DNA of 50,527 nt, from NCBI GenBank assembly GCA_019359435.1, contig JAHHHI010000060.1:1-50527 (forward strand), read 5' to 3'. Positions 34,136 to 41,706 of the stretch are shown piece after piece (positions within the stretch are counted from its first letter, which is position 1; every line of letters begins with the position of its first letter). Position numbers and translations under genes: made by a program. The notes beneath the pieces were generated by a model. That model searched no databases, was not told the origin of the DNA, and saw only the letters and a list, made by a program, of their open reading frames with translations. This DNA is from Kaiparowitsia implicata GSE-PSE-MK54-09C. GTDB taxonomy: Bacteria > Cyanobacteriota > Cyanobacteriia > Elainellales > Elainellaceae.

Positions 34136-34915
34136 CTAGAGTGCTGCCATGGTCGAGAACGAACCGACCGAACAGTCGCCATTCAGATCGAGCGACCCGC
34201 GACCAGCATCGGCTCGATTGAAGATGTAACGCTTTGCGCACACGTCCACTATGGGCGGCACCTGGGTGGCATCGAAAATATCGGTGCCTTCCTTGAGGTT
34301 GAGCCAGAAGGATGAATGAGCGCTAGCAGCGTTGGCTGCCAGGTTCGTCTCGTTCATGCGAAACGGCAGCAGCTGCAGCTGGAAGGACCGGTTGCCGCCC
34401 TTGAAGGATTCGCGGGCCATGGCATAGATCTCCTTGATGCCTTCATCGGTCATGGCGTAGCACCCCACCGACTTGCAATCGCCATGGACCATCAGGTAGC
34501 TGCCATTGCGGCCCCATGCCTGGTCGTACTTGTTGGGGAAGCCAACCTTGAACGACAGGAAGTAGCTGGATTTAGGGTTCATCAGAGCAGGTGTGACGTC
34601 GTAAAATCCCTCTGGCGACTGGTAGTCGCCTTCCTGGATCTTCGGCCCGAGCTCGCCCGACCATTTGCAAATTGGATAGGTCTTTAGAAGCGCGTACCGA
34701 CCGGTATTGGTCCGCTTCCACACCTCCAGCTCAGAGGTCTGCTTGTAAACGCGGATCATCATCGGCTCGCCCGGGGAGGATCCAATGATCGCCATGCGGT
34801 CGACCAGCGCCTTCGGCAATGGTACGTTGTGGCGGTTGTCACCAGCGAACTGGCAACCCGTTAGGGCCGCCAAGGCCACAACGATGGAAAAGAATTGAAA
34901 GACGCGGGCAAGCAT
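34136..34915 (-). CDS. YafK-like L,D-transpeptidase lipoprotein
   Basis: The 259-residue protein from the ATG at 34915 begins MLARVFQFFSIVVALAALTGC, with a lipobox L-T-G-C. The catalytic domain is of the YkuD/YafK type: SYLMVHGDCKSVGCYAMTD, with the catalytic Cys in S-V-G-C-Y and a His in V-H-G. YafK (DpaA) in E. coli cleaves Braun lipoprotein from peptidoglycan. A role in the cell envelope is clear, while its exact bond is not. It is divergent from a small exported protein and a second L,D-transpeptidase. Confidence 0.85.
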   Translation of the reverse strand: MLARVFQFFSIVVALAALTGCQFAGDNRHNVPLPKALVDRMAIIGSSPGEPMMIRVYKQTSELEVWKRTNTGRYALLKTYPICKWSGELGPKIQEGDYQSPEGFYDVTPALMNPKSSYFLSFKVGFPNKYDQAWGRNGSYLMVHGDCKSVGCYAMTDEGIKEIYAMARESFKGGNRSFQLQLLPFRMNETNLAANAASAHSSFWLNLKEGTDIFDATQVPPIVDVCAKRYIFNRADAGRGSLDLNGDCSVGSFSTMAAL

Positions 34916-34956
34916 GGGCAGTCCTGCTGGGTTTCCCGCAACCATACCGGCCGAGG

Positions 34957-35030
34957 GTTACCCTCCGGTAACTCCCGTCCAGTTGGGTGCTACCGGAGCC
35001 CCCTGCATCATCAAGCCTAGGTGATGCAGG
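34957..35030. repeat. Two inverted repeats in the divergent L,D-transpeptidase promoter region
   Basis: GTTACC-CTCC-GGTAAC lies at 34957-34972. CCTGCATCA and TGATGCAGG at 35002-35010 and 35022-35030 form a 9-bp perfect pair with an 11-nt loop. Both lie between divergent genes and may be operator sites. No matching regulator is adjacent. Confidence 0.5.
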
Positions 35031-35113
35031 ATCGATCCAGTCGCCTTGCAGCCCAATTTAACCGTAGGTTGACGATCATCGGCTCAAATGACCGCTCAGC
35101 TGTTGGGTATCAA

Positions 35114-35440
35114 ATGAACTTACGATTTCGTCGTGGGCTGTTACCCGTCCTGTGCGCCATGATCGCGCTGATATTGTCCGTCCACCAGGCCGGCGCCTTG
35201 GAGCATGAACACTGCGTCGGCGTCGAGACGGTTGCTCATGCGGATGCCCACGACCCGAAAGACACCGCGTATGGAGCGCATCCGATCGCTTGTTGCGCGA
35301 TCGCAGTTGGTATGGCCATTTCGCATTCGGATGCAGAGTTCTTCGGCTTGCGGAGGAGCCGTTTCGCCGCCGAGGCGGCTGACTTGCTCCTATATCCCCG
35401 CCTGCGTTCTAAGCATTTCCGTCCTCCGCGCCACTCCTGA
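35114..35440 (+). CDS. Small exported hypothetical protein with RPPR end
   Basis: The 108-residue protein has a hydrophobic N-terminal segment (GLLPVLCAMIALILSVHQAGA), a His-containing middle (EHEHCVGVETVAHADAHD), a second hydrophobic patch with paired Cys (PIACCAIAVGMAI) and the ending KHFRPPRHS. It shares its architecture with the proteins at 412-690 and 23695-24054. A periplasmic metal-binding role is possible; no family function is known. The ATG at 35114 is taken because it begins the signal-like segment. Confidence 0.55.
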   Translation: MNLRFRRGLLPVLCAMIALILSVHQAGALEHEHCVGVETVAHADAHDPKDTAYGAHPIACCAIAVGMAISHSDAEFFGLRRSRFAAEAADLLLYPRLRSKHFRPPRHS

Positions 35441-35521
35441 TTCGTAGCCGCGCCATCCAGATCGACCAGTATTCGGGCGACGGGTCGGCGTTCCATGATT
35501 CTGCACGCATTGGATCGAACA

Positions 35522-36769
35522 ATGAAAAGACGAGATTTCCTTAGGCTTCTCCCCGCCGGCGCCATCGCAACCTTGCCCATCATGCAGCCCGCCCGAGCGC
35601 AGTCACTCTGGGACATGATGAACCAAAGGCAGACCTTGACCGATGCCGAGCGGGAGGCCAACAGCGCCGCCGCCATCCAGTCAATCGACACGGTCGAGCC
35701 GATATTGTCCTACGACACGGTCAACAACCTTCATATGGCCATTGCCCAGTATGAGCCCTTCGTCGCCCGGGGCGGCTGGGAGCAGGTGCCGCAAGAGACC
35801 TATGGCGTGACCATGGGCGTTTCCCGCGACGGCGTGGTGCAACTCAAGCGGCGCCTGCTTGCGTCTGCCGACATGCCGATGGTCGAGAACGTAGATCAGA
35901 CCTTCGATGCGCCGACCGACGCAGCGCTGCGCCGTTTCCAGGCGCGTCATGGCCTTCAGGTCAATGGTCAGGTCGATGAGGCCACCTGGTACGCTCTCAA
36001 TGTTCCCGCCGAGACGCGCCTGCACCAACTACGGCTCAATTTGCTGCGCGTGGAGGCCATGGCGCCGGCATTGGCGGATCGATACGTGGTGGTCAACATA
36101 CCAGCGGCCTTCATCGAAGTGGTGGAAGGCGGCATGGTGCAGCGCCGACATACCGCAGTGGTCGGTCGCATCGACCGACAGACGCCGATCCTGAAGAGCC
36201 GTATCCACCAGATTAACTTCAACCCGTATTGGAACGTGCCGGTCTCGATCATTCGCCGGGATCTCATCAAGTACATGAATGAGAACCCGAATTACCTCAC
36301 CGAGCAGCAGATCCGCATCTTCGATGCAGGCGGTCAGGAACTGCAACCGACCCAGATCAACTGGCAGACCGAGGAGGCGGTGAACTATAGCTTCCGACAG
36401 GATCCTGGGCCGCAGAACTCGATGGGGAACGTGAAAATCAACTTCCACAATCCCCACGCCGTCTATCTGCACGATACGCCGACCAAGGGTCTTTTCGGCG
36501 AGAACGCGCGCTTCTATTCGTCTGGATGCGTGCGCGTTGACCAGGTGCAGGACTTCGTCGGCTGGGTGCTGCGGGACAACGGGGACTGGGGTCCGGCTGA
36601 GATCGGCAACGTCTTCGCCACTGGCGAGCGCAAGGACGTGGAGGTCCGCAATCCCCCCGAAATTCACACCACCTACATTTCCGCCTGGGCAAACCGGAAT
36701 GGCGTGGTCAGCTTCCGCGACGACGTTTACGAGTTCGATATGGCCGGCAAGGTCAGCTTCGAGGCATGA
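35522..36769 (+). CDS. YcbB/LdtD-type L,D-transpeptidase with peptidoglycan-binding domain
   Basis: The 415-residue exported enzyme starts MKRRDFLRLLPAGAIATLP, a Tat-like signal. A PG_binding_1 domain lies at about 100-155 (VVQLKRRLLASADMP, PTDAALRRFQARHGLQVNG). The YkuD catalytic domain follows, with AVYLHDTPTKGLFG and FYSSGCVRVDQ, giving the catalytic His and Cys. It makes 3-3 crosslinks in peptidoglycan. The start is put at 35522, where the twin-arginine signal begins. It overlaps the next HMA gene by ATGA. Copper is known to inhibit L,D-transpeptidases, which makes this coupling notable. Confidence 0.9.
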   Translation: MKRRDFLRLLPAGAIATLPIMQPARAQSLWDMMNQRQTLTDAEREANSAAAIQSIDTVEPILSYDTVNNLHMAIAQYEPFVARGGWEQVPQETYGVTMGVSRDGVVQLKRRLLASADMPMVENVDQTFDAPTDAALRRFQARHGLQVNGQVDEATWYALNVPAETRLHQLRLNLLRVEAMAPALADRYVVVNIPAAFIEVVEGGMVQRRHTAVVGRIDRQTPILKSRIHQINFNPYWNVPVSIIRRDLIKYMNENPNYLTEQQIRIFDAGGQELQPTQINWQTEEAVNYSFRQDPGPQNSMGNVKINFHNPHAVYLHDTPTKGLFGENARFYSSGCVRVDQVQDFVGWVLRDNGDWGPAEIGNVFATGERKDVEVRNPPEIHTTYISAWANRNGVVSFRDDVYEFDMAGKVSFEA

Positions 36770-37026
36770 CCTCAGGCAAGTTGACTTTCGCCATTGGCGG
36801 CATGCGATGTCCCGACTGCGTCACCGCGATCGAGAATGCCGTCATGCCGCTGCCGGGCGTTCTCTATGCCGGGGCATCGCTGGCCGGCGCTACGTTGACA
36901 GTACGACCTGGTCCGGGATTCAGGCAAGCAGACTTGGTCTCTCGGGTCGTGGCCTTGGGATACACTATGTGCGACCAGGCGGATGCGATCGCACCTTCGC
37001 CGGGACCTTGCCCCTGTCGGCGGTAG
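36766..37026 (+). CDS. HMA-domain metal-binding protein with extra C-terminal cysteines
   Basis: The 86-residue protein is an HMA domain: KLTFAIGGMRCPDCVTAIE with the MRCPDC metal site at residues 13-18, then PGVLYAGASLAGATLTV. The C-terminus adds MCDQADA and PCPCRR, giving three more Cys. There is no signal peptide, so it should be cytosolic. The start overlaps the L,D-transpeptidase stop by four bases, an unusual pairing. It probably chaperones Cu(I). A functional link to the transpeptidase is inference from gene order. Confidence 0.8.
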   Translation: MTSGKLTFAIGGMRCPDCVTAIENAVMPLPGVLYAGASLAGATLTVRPGPGFRQADLVSRVVALGYTMCDQADAIAPSPGPCPCRR

Positions 37027-37043
37027 ATTCCGGGATGAGAGAG

Positions 37044-37067
37044 GGTCGGCCGATGCATCGGCCGACC
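37044..37067. terminator. Perfect 24-bp palindrome between convergent genes
   Basis: GGTCGGCCGATG is followed directly by its reverse complement. It lies between the HMA gene (plus, ends 37026) and the reductase gene (minus, stop at 37067-37069). It is most likely a two-way terminator, although a protein-binding palindrome is possible. Confidence 0.6.
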
Positions 37068-38026
37068 TAGAACCTGTCAGCAAGGATATCGTCGCACCCC
37101 AGGCCGCGCACCATTTCGGACATCGACGTTACGAAACCTGCCGGCCCGGCAATATGCACGGACCAGTTGCGCAACTGGGAGATGCAGGAAGCGATCAGGG
37201 TCTGGGGCGTCGCATCCTCGTGCATGGCCCGCGTGACGATTGACCGATAGCCTAGATTGCTGTGCCTGGCGGCCAACTCAGCGAAGTGGCGATCGAGATA
37301 TAGGTGCTGGGTCTCGCGAGCGAATGCGAAGATCCGCACCGCCCGCTGGTCGCCGCTGGCCAATAGGCCATCCACGATCGACTTGATGGGCGCCTGCCCC
37401 GTGGAGGCGGCAAGGGCAAGAAGTGGCCTATCCTGGTCGCCGCGGAAGCACGCGTCGCCGAAGGGACCCGCAAGCTGGATACGGTCGCCGATCGAAAGCC
37501 CAGCAACAAGAGAACTGGCCTGCCCGCCAGCCACCACTCTGATGTGGAACTCGACGTCCTGCGCCATCGGTTGGCTCGCGGGTGAATAGCTCCGGGTGAC
37601 GCCGCCGGGCAGAGTGATGTTGACGTATTGCCCGGGAAGGAATGACAGCGGCTGTGACGGCCGAACCAGGAGTCGTTGGATCTGGGGCGCGATCTCGTGC
37701 CGAGCCACCACAACGGCGTCGATGGGCGGCATCGGCGGCAAGGCCCCGACCGCGTCGGGCCAATACACGGTGACGTCGGAGGTCGGTACCGCCCGACAGG
37801 CCAGGACCAGGCCCTCGGTACGCTCGGGCGCTTCCAGGGCGAAGGGGGAATGCGCCAGCATCTCGACCTTGCCTTGCAGCAGCCGGGACTTGCAGGAACC
37901 GCAGCGGCCCCTTTGGCATCCATGAGGATAGGCCAGCCCCTCGCGCAACGCCGCCGCCAGGATGGTTTCACCTGGCAAGGCTATGATGGCACTAGCCGCC
38001 TGCGGAAAAAGGATGAGGTGCGCCAA
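37067..38026 (-). CDS. [2Fe-2S] ferredoxin-NAD(P)H oxidoreductase
   Basis: The 319-residue protein has an N-terminal plant-type [2Fe-2S] domain with CQRGRCGSCKSRLL and a later VLACRA cysteine. A flavin domain (RSYSPASQP, the R-x-Y-S motif) and an NAD(P)-binding domain (LLALAASTGQAPIKSIVDG) follow. This is the order of phenol hydroxylase or CDP-6-deoxyglucose (AscD-like) reductases, which pass electrons to an oxygenase or other partner. No oxygenase is nearby. It lies 2 bp after a glutaredoxin under a CueR-type promoter, so a redox repair role under copper stress is a fair guess. Confidence 0.85.
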   Translation of the reverse strand: MAHLILFPQAASAIIALPGETILAAALREGLAYPHGCQRGRCGSCKSRLLQGKVEMLAHSPFALEAPERTEGLVLACRAVPTSDVTVYWPDAVGALPPMPPIDAVVVARHEIAPQIQRLLVRPSQPLSFLPGQYVNITLPGGVTRSYSPASQPMAQDVEFHIRVVAGGQASSLVAGLSIGDRIQLAGPFGDACFRGDQDRPLLALAASTGQAPIKSIVDGLLASGDQRAVRIFAFARETQHLYLDRHFAELAARHSNLGYRSIVTRAMHEDATPQTLIASCISQLRNWSVHIAGPAGFVTSMSEMVRGLGCDDILADRF

Positions 38027-38028
38027 GT

Positions 38029-38295
38029 CTACGCTCCTCGCGGCAGCGAGAGAAGATCGGCCAGCGTCGGGCGCTGGGAGGCGAAGGTGCCATAGGACAC
38101 GTTGGTGCCGATGACCGTGATCGGCGCTACCCGCACGCCGGTTCGTGCCTTTGCCTCCTCGGCCACCGCTGGATCGGTCAGATCCCGTTCGGTGAAGGGG
38201 ACCCCCCTTGAAGTCAGCCAGGCCTTGAGTTGGCGGCAGTCAGGGCATGTGGGTGTCGTGAAGATTTCGACATCGGGGAATTCGGTGTTGGCCAT
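38029..38295 (-). CDS. Glutaredoxin-like protein
   Basis: The 88-residue thioredoxin-fold protein carries EIFTTPTCPDCRQLKAWL with a C-P-D-C active site, then the cis-Pro strand VRVAPITVIG. The ATG at 38295 is preferred, as upstream residues overlap the MerR-type promoter. It is translated just before the [2Fe-2S] reductase, which might reduce it or act on the same substrate. The C-P-D-C motif differs from the classical C-P-Y-C of glutaredoxins and occurs in NrdH/MauE-like and other variant forms. Confidence 0.82.
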   Translation of the reverse strand: MANTEFPDVEIFTTPTCPDCRQLKAWLTSRGVPFTERDLTDPAVAEEAKARTGVRVAPITVIGTNVSYGTFASQRPTLADLLSLPRGA

Positions 38296-38321
38296 CCTGG
38301 CCTCCTGTGCTTGATCACGTA

Positions 38322-38354
38322 ACGGGGTGCGGCTTCCAACGCTGGTCAAGTCAA
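38322..38354 (-). promoter_or_regulatory. MerR/CueR-type promoter of the glutaredoxin-reductase pair, degenerate
   Basis: On the minus strand TTGACT (38354-38349) and GGAAGC have exactly the same spacing as in the copZ promoter. The left half-site is poorly matched (TGACC in place of TTCC). It overlaps the end of the 56-residue gene. Confidence 0.6.
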
Positions 38355-38359
38355 GGGCG

Positions 38360-38530
38360 TTACCCCAGACGTCGACCGATCAGTTCTTCGCCGAGGCCAA
38401 TGTCGCGCCGAAGATGCGCACTGGTCGGCGCGGCCTTGGGGCGACGTGAGCGGATGGGCGCAAGCAAGCGCTGCAGCCAGTTCGGTCGTGCCAGAGGTGA
38501 CCTGAGATAGAATTCGTAGTCTTCGATCAT
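38360..38530 (-). CDS. Small 56-residue basic protein, DUF1127-like ending
   Basis: This short gene reads MIEDYEFYLRSPLARPNWL, then an Arg-rich middle and HLRRDIGLGEELIGRRLG. The LRRDIGLGE end recalls the DUF1127 signature (L-x-D-I-G-L), but the N-terminal half differs. An AAGGAG site lies 8 bases before the ATG. It is between the MFS gene and the glutaredoxin gene on the same strand and probably shares the MFS transcript. Function is unknown. Confidence 0.55.
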   Translation of the reverse strand: MIEDYEFYLRSPLARPNWLQRLLAPIRSRRPKAAPTSAHLRRDIGLGEELIGRRLG

Positions 38531-38552
38531 GGTGTGCTCCTTAAGGGGTCAA

Positions 38553-38583
38553 GGGTCGGACCGGGTTGCGCCCGGTCCGACCC
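38553..38583 (-). terminator. Strong hairpin after the MFS gene
   Basis: Perfect 13-bp arms (GGGTCGGACCGGG and complement) close a 5-nt loop, 6 bp past the MFS stop. The downstream minus-strand sequence TTGACCCCTT is only weakly U-rich, so read-through to the 56-residue gene is possible. Confidence 0.65.
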
Positions 38584-38588
38584 GAGCA

Positions 38589-40004
38589 TCAGCCGACTGG
38601 GACTTCGCGCTGCGGCGCGGAGCCACTCACGAAGACCAGTGTCGCCGCTGCGCCGAGGAAGGCTGCCACCGCGGCACCGAAGAACGCCGTCTGGAAGCCG
38701 GGCAGCAGGGCTGCCGTTTCGGCTCCGCCATGCGGCGCGACCGAGGCCGCCAGGGCCACCATGACGGCCAGGCCCACGGCGGACCCGACTTGGTAGGTGG
38801 TGTTGATGAGGCCCGAGGCGAGGCCGGTTTCTTCCGGCTTGGCGCCGGACATTCCGGACATGGTGGCGGGGATGTAGGCGAGAGCCATGCCGAGCGCGGC
38901 CAGTAGCGAGGCCGGCAGGACGTTGACCAAGAAGCTTCCGTCCGTGGGCAGGTTTGCGAACAGGAGCAGTGCCGCGCCCATCAGCAATAGGCCGATGATC
39001 AGATTGGCCTTGGGGCCGAACCGGCCGATGAGGCGGCCTGAGAACCCGACCATCACGACCATGATCATCACAGTCATCGGCAGTAGGGCCAGACCGCTGG
39101 AAAGGGCGGAGAGACCCAGGATCTGCTGCAGATAGAGGTTCAGGAAGAACCAGAGCGGGATCCAGGCAGCACCGAGCAGTGCCATGACCAGATTTCCTGC
39201 GGCAAGGTTCGGTGCCTTGAAGATGGCCAGCGGCAGCAGCGGTTCGCGGCGGGCCGCCTGGATCACGAGGAAGATCACCAGCAGAATAGCGGCAACGGCG
39301 AGCAGAATGAGGATCTGCGCCGAGGCCCAACCCACCGTCTCGGCCGTAACGATGGCATAGACCAAGGTGACGAGAGCGCCAGTAACGGTGATGGCGCCAA
39401 ACCAATCGACGCGGCCAATGCTTCGCGGAGACTTCCGCAAGACGGCCGGAATCAGGGCCAAGACCAGAAGACCAAGCGGCACGTTGATGAGGAAGGTCCA
39501 GGGCCAGGCGAGCCACTCGGTGATCACGCCACCGAGGAACACGCCAGCCGAGCCGCCCGCAGCAGCGGCAGCGCCCCAGAAGCCGAAGGCCTTGCCGAGT
39601 TCGGCACCATTGTGAGCGAAGAGGCGCATCACGATGGTGAGGGCTGAGGGAGCGATCAGTGCGGCACCGACACCTTGCAGTGCCCGGCCGGTCAGCAGCA
39701 GTTCCTGGCTGTTGGCGAGGCCGGCAAGCAGGGATGCGGCGGTGAGGATGACGAAGCCCGTGGTGAAGATGCGACGGGCGCCGAAGAGGTCACTGAGACG
39801 ACCGCCGAGCAGCAGCAGGCCGCCGAAGGCGATGACATAGGCGTTGAAGATCCAGCTAAGGCCGCCCGGGCTGAAGCCCAATTGGGTCTGGATCGCCGGC
39901 AGGGCGACGCCGATGATCGAAGTATCGAGGATGACGATGAATTGGGCGGCGCAAAGCAGCGCGAGCGCCAGCCACCTCTTGGGATCGGGTCTAGAGAGTT
40001 CCAT
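38589..40004 (-). CDS. DHA2-type MFS multidrug transporter
   Basis: The 471-residue protein has 14 predicted helices. The EmrB/QacA signature is clear: DTSIIGVALPAIQTQLGFS near the start (motif D1), GGRLSDLFGARRIFTTGF (motif A) and GAALIAPSALTIVM. These drug:H+ antiporters export hydrophobic toxic compounds through the inner membrane. It lies under a MerR-type promoter, next to CueR and upstream of a glutaredoxin and reductase, which suggests copper-induced expression. A decayed fragment of a relative is at 17.3 kb. Confidence 0.88.
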   Translation of the reverse strand: MELSRPDPKRWLALALLCAAQFIVILDTSIIGVALPAIQTQLGFSPGGLSWIFNAYVIAFGGLLLLGGRLSDLFGARRIFTTGFVILTAASLLAGLANSQELLLTGRALQGVGAALIAPSALTIVMRLFAHNGAELGKAFGFWGAAAAAGGSAGVFLGGVITEWLAWPWTFLINVPLGLLVLALIPAVLRKSPRSIGRVDWFGAITVTGALVTLVYAIVTAETVGWASAQILILLAVAAILLVIFLVIQAARREPLLPLAIFKAPNLAAGNLVMALLGAAWIPLWFFLNLYLQQILGLSALSSGLALLPMTVMIMVVMVGFSGRLIGRFGPKANLIIGLLLMGAALLLFANLPTDGSFLVNVLPASLLAALGMALAYIPATMSGMSGAKPEETGLASGLINTTYQVGSAVGLAVMVALAASVAPHGGAETAALLPGFQTAFFGAAVAAFLGAAATLVFVSGSAPQREVPVG

Positions 40005-40079
40005 TTCGAAGTTCCTTTGGGTCGTGTTCCGGGCATCCGGAACATCTTGGATCGCGCTTCAAAACCGCGACTTTCTCGA

Positions 40080-40110
40080 CGCCTAAGGCTTCCAACTCTT
40101 GGAGGGTCAA
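40080..40110 (-). promoter_or_regulatory. MerR/CueR-type promoter of the MFS gene
   Basis: On the minus strand TTGACC (40110-40105) is followed by CTCC-AAGAGTT-GGAAG with the same spacing as in the copZ promoter, then TAGGCG. The left arm has one mismatch (CTCC for TTCC). Confidence 0.75.
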
Positions 40111-40216
40111 GAGCCAAAATGGAGGTGTTTGCGGGAAAATGAACCTGACCCCGGTGGCGGCACTGAACAACGACGGGAAGCGTCGTCCATCAGCCGACCA
40201 GCAGTGGAGGAAATGC

Positions 40217-40245
40217 AAAAGGCCGCAGTGCGACTGCGGCCTTTT
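40217..40245. terminator. Bidirectional rho-independent terminator
   Basis: A 13-bp perfect stem (AAAAGGCCGCAGT/ACTGCGGCCTTTT) closes a GCG loop. The A-tract and T-tract give terminator form on both strands. It follows the cueR stop (40267, minus strand) and insulates the MFS promoter. Confidence 0.88.
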
Positions 40246-40266
40246 GGAAATGACATTGGCAGGTTG

Positions 40267-40731
40267 CTAGCCGGCGTGCGCCCGATCCGGCGCGATGTCA
40301 GTGACGCCAAAGCGCGGTTGCCGTTTCTTCGGTTCCGGCGCTGCCGCCGAGGCGAACCCTTCGATGATCGGGCAGTCGGGCCGCCCGTCGCCATGGCAGT
40401 TGTTTGCGAGATGACGCAGGGTGTCGCTCATTGCCTTGAGCGCTCTTGCCTTCTCGTCGAGGACGCGGATGTGCTCGAGGGCGATCTCCTTGACGTCTGC
40501 ACTTGCCCGGGACCGGTCCCGCCAAAGCGCCAGGAGACTGTTCATCTGATCGACCGAGAAACCGAGATCCCGCGCCTGGCTGATGAAGCGAAGAGCATGA
40601 ATTTCGTTTTCGGAGTAGACCCGGTAGCCGGACTCAGCGCGCAGCGGCGACTTTATGAGGCCGATGGACTCGTAGTAGCGGATCATCTTGGTGGAGACGC
40701 CGCTTGCCTTGGAAGCTTCGCCAATGTTCAT
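40267..40731 (-). CDS. cueR: CueR/HmrR-type copper-responsive MerR regulator
   Basis: The 154-residue protein begins MNIGEASKASGVSTKMIRYY with the MerR HTH, then the SPLRAESGYRVYSENE wing and a long dimer helix. The metal loop NNCHGDGRPDCPII has the two Cys spaced as in CueR/HmrR (C-x7-C), which give linear Cu(I) binding. The protein activates promoters by distorting a 19-bp spacer. It is the only clear CueR in the window, while several copper promoters carry matching dyads. Its own promoter at 40887-40917 carries one as well. Confidence 0.92.
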   Translation of the reverse strand: MNIGEASKASGVSTKMIRYYESIGLIKSPLRAESGYRVYSENEIHALRFISQARDLGFSVDQMNSLLALWRDRSRASADVKEIALEHIRVLDEKARALKAMSDTLRHLANNCHGDGRPDCPIIEGFASAAAPEPKKRQPRFGVTDIAPDRAHAG

Positions 40732-40856
40732 GATGCAGGCTCCAGAAGGGTCGAACCAGGTGAGGAGGAGGCACGCGACGTGCGCGCCTCGAGGGTGAAT
40801 TCAAGGGGTCCTGCTACGGGCGGGACGGGCCCGATATGGGATGTCGGAAAGCGCAT
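40728..40856 (-). CDS. 42-residue leader open frame coupled to cueR
   Basis: ATG at 40856 follows a GAAGGA site and lies just downstream of the MerR-type promoter. The frame runs MRFPTSHIGPVPPVAGPLEF through a Ser-rich end, and its TGA overlaps the cueR start (ATGA). No family is recognised. It may be a translated leader that couples to cueR, or chance. Its codons are unremarkable, and no Cys/Met metal motif is present. Confidence 0.35.
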   Translation of the reverse strand: MRFPTSHIGPVPPVAGPLEFTLEARTSRASSSPGSTLLEPAS

Positions 40857-40886
40857 TTTCGGCAGTCCTTCAACTGATTGCCGATA

Positions 40887-40917
40887 GTGATAGTCCTTCC
40901 AACGATTGTAAGGTCAA
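40887..40917 (-). promoter_or_regulatory. MerR/CueR-type autoregulated promoter of cueR
   Basis: On the minus strand TTGACC (40917-40912) and TATCAC (40892-40887) are spaced by exactly 19 bp. The spacer holds CCTTACAATCGTTGGAAGG. This is the best -10 among the copper promoters in the window. Confidence 0.85.
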
Positions 40918-41423
40918 GCGTTATTGTCGGCGTCGCTGTTGAGCAGGTTCCAGCCGTATCGAGTGAGGCCGCGCGGCTTGTAGACGGAGAGCGCAGCCGC
41001 AAGCAGCAGCACTATGAGCCCGCCACCTGCATGCAGGACGGTGGAGAAACGGGCCGACGTCCATTCAGTAGCGTCAAGAGTTTTGGGCGGAAGTGCGGAG
41101 AGCAGCCGAATGGAGTCGGTCTGCAACAGGAGGACCACGAGCGCCAGCACCGTCAGGGCCAGCTTGATAACGATCCAATAGTGCCTGAACAGCCCCCACG
41201 GGGTTGCCAGCGACTGCAGAACGCCGATCAGGAGGCCTGCCCAGGCCAACGGGATGATTGAATAGGTCGTGATAAGGTCCATCGCCTGGTAGACGGTCGA
41301 TTCTCTGGCGCCCAAGCCGACAACCGCAAGCACCAAGAAGGCCGCCACGGCGCCCAGCATGCCAACAGAGCTGACGATATGTATTGTCAGCAACATCTTG
41401 CGCAGCGGCCCCCCGATCGTCAT
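40914..41423 (-). CDS. DUF2269-like integral membrane protein
   Basis: The 169-residue protein from the ATG at 41423 has four membrane helices: RKMLLTIHIVSSVGMLGAVAAF, TTYSIIPLAWAGLLIGVLQS, HYWIVIKLALTVLALVVLLL and GGGLIVLLLAAALSVYKPRG. The conserved His in the first helix (T-I-H-I) and W-G-L-F-R-H-Y-W are typical of DUF2269/YndJ-like proteins. Its start overlaps the upstream 62-residue gene (ATGA). The pair is divergent from a TetR gene that likely represses it. Function unknown. Confidence 0.75.
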   Translation of the reverse strand: MTIGGPLRKMLLTIHIVSSVGMLGAVAAFLVLAVVGLGARESTVYQAMDLITTYSIIPLAWAGLLIGVLQSLATPWGLFRHYWIVIKLALTVLALVVLLLQTDSIRLLSALPPKTLDATEWTSARFSTVLHAGGGLIVLLLAAALSVYKPRGLTRYGWNLLNSDADNNA

Positions 41424-41608
41424 CGCGGCGACGGTTCCGCAACGCCTGCTCGAGGGAAATGCCGTCCCGGACCGTGGGATCCGCCCAGTCCCGTGACCAT
41501 GACAATCGTGATCAACACCGTCACGATCAGGGCGACAGCACCCGCGATCCTCACCCATCGCGGTGCCGCATAATCCTCGCTTCTGGGTCTCTTTCCCGAC
41601 GTTCCCAT
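41420..41608 (-). CDS. Small single-pass membrane protein with HGPGRH motif
   Basis: The 62-residue protein has a basic start, one membrane helix (IAGAVALIVTVLITIVMVTG) and the end SHGPGRHFPRAGVAEPSPR. Small proteins with a V-T-G-L-x-G-x-HGPGRH motif often pair with DUF2269-like membrane genes. Its stop overlaps the next start, so both are co-translated. No function is known. Confidence 0.65.
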   Translation of the reverse strand: MGTSGKRPRSEDYAAPRWVRIAGAVALIVTVLITIVMVTGLGGSHGPGRHFPRAGVAEPSPR

Positions 41609-41660
41609 CCACGCCTCTCAACACTCGACTGAAATTTATCAGTACACATTGTCTCCGTCA

Positions 41661-41673
41661 ATACATGTTGTAT
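41661..41673. promoter_or_regulatory. TetR-type palindrome
   Basis: ATACA-TGT-TGTAT lies in the 98-bp gap between the divergent TetR gene and the small membrane protein. An imperfect TACACATTGT half-site lies just upstream, so a TetR dimer pair could bind here. Confidence 0.6.
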
Positions 41674-41706
41674 AGTCGGCGCCGTTCCCTCTGGATTAAG
41701 GTGGTC

